A stretch of 64,000 bases of DNA from Cryptomeria japonica (taxonomy: Eukaryota; Streptophyta; Pinopsida; Cupressales; Cupressaceae): positions 506,989,373 through 507,053,372 of the forward strand of contig NC_081415.1 of the NCBI RefSeq assembly GCF_030272615.1, written 5' to 3'. The position numbers and the translations under genes are program-made. Shown piece by piece: positions 58,442-64,000 of this stretch (within the stretch, counting starts at the first letter, position 1; each line of letters begins with the position of its first letter). The notes under the pieces were generated by a model. The model saw nothing but the letters and a program-made list of their open reading frames with translations, searched no databases and was not told the origin of the DNA.

Positions 58442-58529
58442 GCTCTGAGTTTTTGGTTACTATTCTATCCTATGGTTATCATCTGACTGTTGATATGCAA
58501 TATTAATAACACACCCCATGGGGTAAACA
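58442..58529 (+). repeat. 3' LTR of element D, second part
   Basis: 88 bp matching 47496-47583, ending GGGGTAAACA, followed by the target copy ccagt. Confidence 0.9.
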
Positions 58530-58534
58530 CCAGT

Positions 58535-58756
58535 GAGATGATGGTTACTCTTGATGATTCTAAGTGTGATTCTAATGCTGGTCCACTATTTCTAAATGAA
58601 AGGTGCATGACCCCATTTAGTGGGATAGTTGAATTAGATGAGCCTATTAGTGTTTTGACGCCAAACGATGATGAAGACAATTCTATACTTGCGCCTAACG
58701 CTGCCCAAGTTTTAAAATCGGCAAGTGTGCCACGAAGATATCATAGAGGCAGTTGA
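58535..58756 (+). pseudogene. Element X zinc-knuckle ORF, 3' part
   Basis: Continues the frame interrupted at 47279, about 74 codons, acidic (EMMVTLDDSKCDS, FSGIVELDEPISVL), closing at TGA (58754-58756). No recognised domain; in chromoviruses a protease would follow Gag here, but no DSG motif is visible. Confidence 0.55.
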
Positions 58757-59294
58757 TTGTGAGAATCAAGTTCTTCAAGGCCAATTAGACAATTCATCAT
58801 GTGAAGCAGATGGAGTTCATAAGCCTAGTAAGTCACATACATTGGTGAACCAATTGAAGGTCAATGAGAATAAGATTGTTGCAGCATTATGATAACACTC
58901 ATAAGATGGTTGAAGACCACCTTTGTAAGATCCAACTTGAGAGAAGATAAAAGGGACATGAAGAAGAACCTTCTCACTTACAGGTGATCAAGGAACCTAT
59001 GAAAAAAATGAAATCAGATTATTTACATCTTCTCTCAGATCGAGACCATCTACTCAATCCCACTGAAATATATTTTGATGCATTGGGAAGGAAAGAAGAA
59101 GAAGTTGACAATCTTACCTATGAGCTTATGAATATGAAAGATCCCCAACCCAATTCTAACCAAATCTGATCCAAATTATGAGGTTATGTGCATTGTTTGT
59201 TTGCTGATAAATCTTTGGCCAATGTATTTTTGAAAGGGCTTTGACTAGTTTTTGTTTTGATTGGTTTTGAAGTTTTATGCAAGATTCTTGAATA
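58757..59294 (+). other. Element X interior with short helical frames
   Basis: Frames such as 58984-59169 encode charged helical peptides (KEPMKKMKSDYLHLLSDRD). Probably decayed coding sequence of X continuing toward 60232; no domain recognised. Confidence 0.4.
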
Positions 59295-60215
59295 TGGCAT
59301 AAAGAGATTGCTGGTTTAATCTAACATAATGCATAACACACAAGGAAGGTAATTAAGAAACTGTCATTTGCTTAAAAGAGCAGAGTACATACCATTAACA
59401 TGAACTCATAAGTCTGATGCAAGTTTCCAACCAATAGAAATATAGAAATCAGCTCCAATTAATGTCAAAACCCGAAATACACTCTAAGGTTTGAAACCCT
59501 TCTACCCAAAATGGAGCGGCTAGCTGAAATAGAGCTGGAAAAAGATGGAAATGACCTCTAGAAGGTCGGCCCTGCAACTGATTGAAGAAAACCTGCCCTC
59601 TAACTGATAGATCTGCTCAAAAATTCCCAAAGAAGACTGCCATATGCACACTGAAGCTGAATTTTGATGGAAACTGACACCCGGAGAGATGGGTTTTCGT
59701 CCAAATCCCCCAATCCTTCCAAAAGTTGGCGTTCCTGGAAGCCCAAAGCTGCTGAAACCCTCATGCAAGCTGCTGATATGAAAATGGAGATGTAAGAATG
59801 AGAGTAATTGTTATGAAAGTTACTTTTTATAATTCTCCAAGAAGTTTGATCCATGAGGGAGTCCCTTTTTGGCCTTTAAAAACTTAAAAATGAGTTTGAG
59901 GGTCTATTTTCTCATTGACAATTTGGCCCCTTTTTAAAAACAACTTGAGTTACTAGGTAGGGGGTCACTTTTCACTATTCATCCTTATGTTTTTCAGTTA
60001 CTATTCACTTTCCACTATTCACATAAGGCCAACATTAGAATTTCAATTTTAACCATAGATATAACTCCCAAAAACCAATTGAAAGACCTGCGAAGCTCCC
60101 AAACTGAATCACACAACCCCGGGTTAGGTCCCAAACCACCTTGTTGACCTACAGGACCCCAATAGTAGGTCAACCTCCACCTAAAATCTGAGAGGACTAA
60201 GGAGGGGGCATTACA
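59295..60215 (-). repeat. Solo LTR (921 bp) with target duplication gaata
   Basis: The minus strand starts TGTAATGCCCCC at 60215 and ends TTTATGCCA at 59295. Flanks gaata on both sides (59290-59294, 60216-60220). The start resembles the TGTAATGTCCCC ends of X and the 2.4-kb solo LTR. Open frames inside on either strand are not supported as genes. Confidence 0.85.
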
Positions 60216-60219
60216 GAAT

Positions 60220-60475
60220 AAAAAGAATTTCTTGGAGATTACTCGAGTGGCCCTACAAGAGGCAGAAAATCAGATTGATGAACTTTGTTTGGAATTGAGT
60301 TTGGCACATTCTTCATCATCTAAATCAGAAAATCAGTCCTCTATAGCCACCACTTCTATGGTGCAAAATGACAATCCAAGAGGCATAGAAATTGAACAAG
60401 TTATTGAAAGGACTGAAGAGCTTCACAAGGAAATACCTGGCAATTTTGTGACATCATTTGAAGAAGAACTATTCA
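60220..60475 (+). pseudogene. Element X helical ORF, cut by a TRIM
   Basis: Encodes ALQEAENQIDELCLELSLAH and a Ser-rich linker, ending EEELF at the TRIM insertion (attca). After the TRIM the frame resumes for about 15 codons (KTLPPLITWEGHEIS) to a stop near 60858. Probably part of a larger coiled-coil protein of X. Confidence 0.5.
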
Positions 60476-60808
60476 TGTTGAGACATGGACCAGCTAGGAC
60501 TCGAACCTAGGACCTTCCATACGCTGCTGGAGTGCTCTACCATTGAGCTACTCACCCCTCTTGGACCAATCCATCGTCGGTCCGGGTGTGGCTTATTTCC
60601 AACACCAACACCCCCCTTAAGCCACACCTCTCGTGTGCTTGGGGTTCCTAGCCTGGACCTGGCTCTGATACCATGTTGAGACATGGACCAGCTACAACTC
60701 GAACCTAGGACCTTCCATACGCTGCTGGAGTGCTCTACCATTGAGCTACTAGCCCCTCTTGGACCAATCCATCGTCGGTCCGGGTGTGGCTTATTTCCAA
60801 CACCAACA
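60476..60808 (-). mobile_element. TRIM with tRNA-like LTRs (333 bp)
   Basis: Two 135-bp LTRs (60476-60610, 60674-60808; ends TGTTGAGACA and CACCAACA), a 63-bp interior with primer site TGGTATCAGAGCC (minus strand, 60661-60673) and purine tract TTAAGGGGGG (minus strand, 60611-60620), and a perfect target duplication attca. Each LTR carries on the minus strand an A box TAGCTCAATGG and a B box (GGTTCGAGTCC in the left copy), i.e. a tRNA-like Pol III promoter. Confidence 0.93.
60497..60550 (-). promoter_or_regulatory. Pol III type 2 promoter (A and B boxes) in the TRIM LTR
   Basis: B box GGTTCGAGTCC at 60507-60497 (exact consensus), with a T-arm-like stem CTAGG/CCTAG; A box TAGCTCAATGG at 60550-60540 within a D-arm-like sequence. 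The right LTR copy has the A box but an altered B box (GGTTCGAGTTG). No acceptor stem can be folded, so this is tRNA-like rather than a tRNA gene. Confidence 0.75.
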
Positions 60809-60873
60809 ATTCAAGACACTACCACCTCTAATCACATGGGAAGGACATGAGATAAGTTAAGATTTGGTGACGT

Positions 60874-62988
60874 TTGATGATTCCAACGAGCAAAGAAGAG
60901 GATCCCAAAAGTCTGAGTTGGGACAGCGATAGTCTACATCCTCCTCTTGATATTGTAGCTCCTACACTTGTGAATAATCATGAAGACAAGGTTACAAGTG
61001 TCGATCATGATATTTGCAATGATGATGCACTTAAAGGGGTCAAAAACATGACTCAAACACATGACAATAATTCTGATTTGAATGACAGCAGTTATACTTC
61101 TTTCCTTCATCAAGAGGCAACAACTTTGTTACATGGGGTGGATGGCGTTATGGAATCTTCCTATGATGGTACTCAAATTGTATGTGATAACTATGGGAAA
61201 TATAAGGTGGATTCAAGCCACAATGGTATGGAAATTTCTCATCCATACAAGGAAGATCTCATAGACAAGGACACAAAAGTTGAAATAAGTTTTAACTTTC
61301 AGTTTGAGAACAGCAGTAATATACTTCACCTTTCTCATAATGTTGCCACTAATAATCATGAAGAAAGTAATGGTGCAGTTTCTACTATTGATGGACTACA
61401 AATGGCAAGTATGGTACATGGTAATTTTGATGATGTCCCTTGTCATAGGACTGAGTTTATACATTTTGTTACAGCTGATATAGAACATGCCCAAGTTTTG
61501 AAAGAAGAATGGATGGAAAAAGCTAAACAAGCTAAGATTGTGGCTCAACAAACCAAGCTTCACCTCCAACATATTCGTGATATTCTCCATTCTTTTGATG
61601 ATGAGAGACATGAGTTGCCTAATCTAGAGTTTCCAGTTGAGATAGTTGATCATTCTCATGATGGTGATAGTGGTCTGGTTGATGACTCTCTTAGTGGGCC
61701 AGCCACTCAAGAGTTGTCTATGTTGAGTAGTGATAACATACATACTTCATTTCTTAGTTTGTCGCCTATTTCTCTTGATATGGCAGTGATATCTTTGTTG
61801 ATTGGAGACTTCATATTCTTCGATTCCTTATGGATTAATGGCTGTCCTAGTTGGAATCATATAGCACTTCCTAATTTTGCATTGACCACATCAGCAATTC
61901 AGCAGTATGGGAATGTCAAGGGCTATTTCTTTTGGATAGAGATGGAGTGTGGAGTGATTTTCTTTGATTGGCATTGGTTTGATGACATGTTTGATATCAT
62001 CTATGTTGCTGATCAGAGTTATGACAGCCAGGTTTGGTGGCCATTTGTGTTGGTTTATTGGCTGGGAGTTCATCTTTACATTTTCTTGATGTCCCGCATG
62101 CATGGATGGTTACTTCAAGGTGATTAGTTGACAAACTTCTTCTTCATCTCTTACAGAGGGTTCTACATTTTGATATGGGAAGCCAGGGACTCTAAAATTA
62201 ATATTGTTGTTGCTGCTACCTCTTCTTTCAGAATTCATACAAGCCCATTTCAGTTATTCCAGATGGATTGGAGGGAGATTATGAAAAGGATTTGGTTTCC
62301 TATCGAGTTGGTAACCTTTGGAAAGACACTTTTAGCCAGGAGTACAAGCAAAAATTTAATTTGGGCCAAGATTTTTCAGTCCTGCAGTGACAGATTGTCT
62401 TTGCAAATGTTGCAACTTGAAAATTCAGGCTTGCACAGCTGCAGATTTGAGTACTTTCAATCCAATCAGCTTAATTAAAGAGCCATTTTTGCACCTCAAA
62501 TGAGGATGATGACTAATTTGGTTATTCAGTTTGAGCGTTGGTTGGATGTTTGGGCACCCAATTATTATTACTACTTGATTTCAAATTGTACTCATCTTTA
62601 AAACAACATATTGGTATTCAGTATCAGTTGTTCTGGAGGAATGCAGGGTATTGGGAATAGGATAGTTTATGAAGAAGTTTTTGAGCTTCCTCCTATTGTG
62701 CCTAGAATTGTGATCTTCGAAGGGCAATTCTCGAAGGAGTTGACCGATTTTTTGATGTTTTCGGTTGCTCTTCTTTCACATGGAATTCGGAAAGTCTATT
62801 GTACAGGTGTTCAGTGGAATAGTGTTTGGAGAATATGGTGTTGCAATTTTCCTAGGTTGACTTGGGACCCTGGGATCATTCTTGGTTTCAGTTTGGATGA
62901 GTCAACTGATTGTGTATTGCATTGGCATTGCTTGAGGACAAGCAATTGGATCAGTAAGTTGATTGTGTATTGCATTAGCATTGCTTGA
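60874..62988 (+). pseudogene. Long tryptophan-rich ORF of element X (705 codons, three stops)
   Basis: One frame from 60874 to 62988 is interrupted only by TAG (62125-62127), TAA (62476-62478) and TAA (62599-62601). Residues 1-310 are acidic and His/Asn-rich with a helical segment (EEWMEKAKQAKIVAQQTK). From about residue 305 the protein becomes strongly Trp/Phe/Tyr-rich and hydrophobic (FFDWHWFDDMFDIIYV, WWPFVLVYWLGVHLYIF), possibly membrane-associated. It ends just before the polypurine tract. No known retroelement domain is visible. Function unknown. Confidence 0.55.
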
Positions 62989-62999
62989 GGACAAGCAAT
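62907..62999 (+). repeat. 53-bp tandem duplication with palindromic TTGCTTG/CAAGCAA
   Basis: 40-bp blocks at 62907-62946 and 62960-62999 differ at one or two bases. Each contains TTGCTTGAGGACAAGCAA, the CTTGAGGACAAGCAA motif that precedes the polypurine tract in many gypsy elements (compare the minus strand near 26400). Confidence 0.85.
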
Positions 63000-63003
63000 C
63001 TTT

Positions 63004-63016
63004 GGGAAGGGCAGAC
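63004..63016 (+). other. Polypurine tract of element X
   Basis: GGGAAGGGCAGAC immediately before the LTR start TATAATGTCCCC. Confidence 0.75.
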
Positions 63017-63460
63017 TATAATGTCCCCATTTTTCAGGGTTCTCTTGTAGTCTAGTTGATGTTGGCTTTTGAGGGTTTTCTACAGCACCAGTGAGTTCAG
63101 ATGAACAACATTTTTTGGAGTGATTTCGAACTTGTCAAAGACTTTCTATTTTTAGCAATGGCCATTTTTAGCACTTACTATTTATAGTAAGTTTTAGTGC
63201 ATCCCAAATTGGGCCTATTTACTTACTATTTTTAGCAATTGCTATTTTTAGTAAGTGTCTATTTTTAGCAATGAGTAGCCTCTATTTTCCCAACAATGAA
63301 ATATGCCATTCTTGGACATTGGGTGAAGTTTAATTGTGTTAAAAGAAATATATTTTGATTTATAATTACTTAAATCTATTATATTGTCACTTTACAACTT
63401 AAGTGAATTGTACCCCTTGGCCTAGTTTCACAACGTTGTTTTAAAAGGGGGGCCTTTTAC
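63017..63460 (+). repeat. 3' LTR of element X, interrupted
   Basis: Aligns with 30101 to about 30560, including the ACTTACTA/TAGTAAGT stem-loop (63173-63192). A second, larger one at 63221-63256 has an AGCAATTGCT centre. Cut at 63460 by another LTR; the continuation should lie right of the window. Confidence 0.8.
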
Positions 63461-63624
63461 TGTAATGTCCCCTACTAGTTTAGGACTGGTTTAACCATAA
63501 TTAATCCTTCACAACACTCTTAAACTACCTTGATTAGGAGACAAAGCTTCATAACATGAACCTGATCATAATCTTTCCCTTATATCGAATTGATAATTTA
63601 ATCTAATTGATAACCTCAATTTTA

Positions 63625-63661
<37 letters not shown>

Positions 63662-64000
63662 TTTATTCTCATATGTTATTATATTATATATTATAGTAAT
63701 TATAATGATTATATTTGTTGGTTGAAAATTTTGTACACTTGGAGAAATATACAAAATTGTGGTTTCAGCCACAACACGTGAGTAAAACTCTCCTAATTAA
63801 GGGAAGGCTCCCCCTATCTAACTACAACTTAGAAAATAAAATAGGATGGGACAACAATCTTTCTTCTTCTTTCAAGAAAGACAATATCCTTTTCTCTTCA
63901 CAGAAAAGGATAGTGATTGAATATAAACAACAGTAGCAACTTTCAAATAAAATGAAAAAAGGAAATGAAGTTTCCTGAAAACGCAAAGACTTCCGTCACT
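63461..64000 (+). repeat. Start of another TGTAATGTCCCC-type LTR, continuing past the window
   Basis: Begins TGTAATGTCCCCTACTAG at 63461 inside X's 3' LTR; left flank tttac. Contains a (TA)n run at about 63626-63655. No coding frame is supported. The right end is outside the window. Confidence 0.65.

Larger units (their letters stand above)
47280..58529 (+). mobile_element. Element D: Ty3/gypsy deletion derivative without RT
   Basis: LTRs 47280-47583 and 52807-53022 plus 58442-58529; both add up to 304 bp. Target duplication ccggt (47275-47279) and ccagt (58530-58534), 4 of 5. The interior has primer site, Gag, damaged protease, a deletion that fuses the RT-proximal linker to the integrase tail, a minisatellite and a 3' coiled-coil frame. 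Its right LTR is split by copia element 2. Confidence 0.9.
30101..64000 (+). mobile_element. Element X: gypsy-like element with non-pol coding region, heavily interrupted
   Basis: The 5' LTR starts at 30101 (TGTAATGTCCCC), the 3' LTR at 63017 (TATAATGTCCCC). The primer site is at 46778 and the polypurine tract at 63004-63016. After removal of all insertions the interior is about 4 kb. It encodes a zinc-knuckle fragment and long unknown frames but no RT or integrase, so X looks non-autonomous. The two LTR segments that can be compared differ at roughly 15% of positions by eye, so X is old, or these are two copies of one family rather than a true pair. Confidence 0.65.

Noticed and set aside
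60490-60560. A tRNA gene on the minus strand
   Set aside because: A and B boxes are present, but no acceptor stem or proper anticodon arm folds. The same sequence occurs in both 135-bp terminal repeats of a TRIM, so it is an LTR promoter.
60476-60808. Cassandra element with 5S rRNA promoter
   Set aside because: No 5S rRNA internal control region is visible; the promoter is tRNA-like.

Overview
The window looks like intergenic DNA of a large plant nuclear genome. I see no host gene with a recognisable cellular function. Almost all of the 64 kb is LTR retrotransposon sequence inserted into other LTR retrotransposons, mostly old (broken frames, solo LTRs, deletions). The gene poverty, the depth of nesting and the long LTRs suggest a conifer or another gymnosperm; this is inference from style, not from a diagnostic gene.

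Left nest (1-18.8 kb, all on the minus strand). The oldest recognisable layer is a gag-only copia-type element (12.61-18.80 kb). An Athila-like Ty3/gypsy element (5.96-12.61 kb) cuts off the outer end of its 3' LTR. A copia-type element (1-5.96 kb; LTR 4780-5960, initiator-Met primer site) is in turn inserted in the Athila integrase. That copia-type element carries a zinc-knuckle Gag and a long accessory ORF of unknown function.

Middle (19.1-30.1 kb). A 5'-truncated Ty1/copia element (plus strand, LTR 22839-23600) and a solo LTR (23605-25997) abut a minus-strand chromodomain Ty3/gypsy element (25998-30100).

Right nest (30.1-64 kb). Element X (plus strand) splits the chromovirus gag at 30100/30101. 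Its 5' LTR holds a solo LTR (31196-33748, TSD ttaat) and a large Tat/Ogre-like element (34257 to about 46725). The latter has a 167-bp-period array of GC-rich palindromes, a 1,080-codon accessory ORF, a gag-protease ORF, and an extra RNase H placed before the reverse transcriptase. The X interior carries a gypsy element lacking RT and most of integrase (D, 47280-58529, TSD ccggt/ccagt). D's 3' LTR is split by a complete copia element (53023-58436, TSD gcatt). X also carries a solo LTR (59295-60215, TSD gaata) and a 333-bp TRIM (60476-60808, TSD attca) whose LTRs contain a tRNA-like Pol III promoter. X ends in a 3' LTR (63017-63460) cut by one more LTR that runs off the window.

The most interesting recurring signal is noncoding. 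Several unrelated elements carry arrays of short hairpins or promoter-proximal inverted repeats, two sets with base changes that keep pairing. The most interesting coding signals are two long accessory ORFs of similar architecture in two different element types, a long tryptophan-rich ORF in X, and the RNase H-before-RT order.
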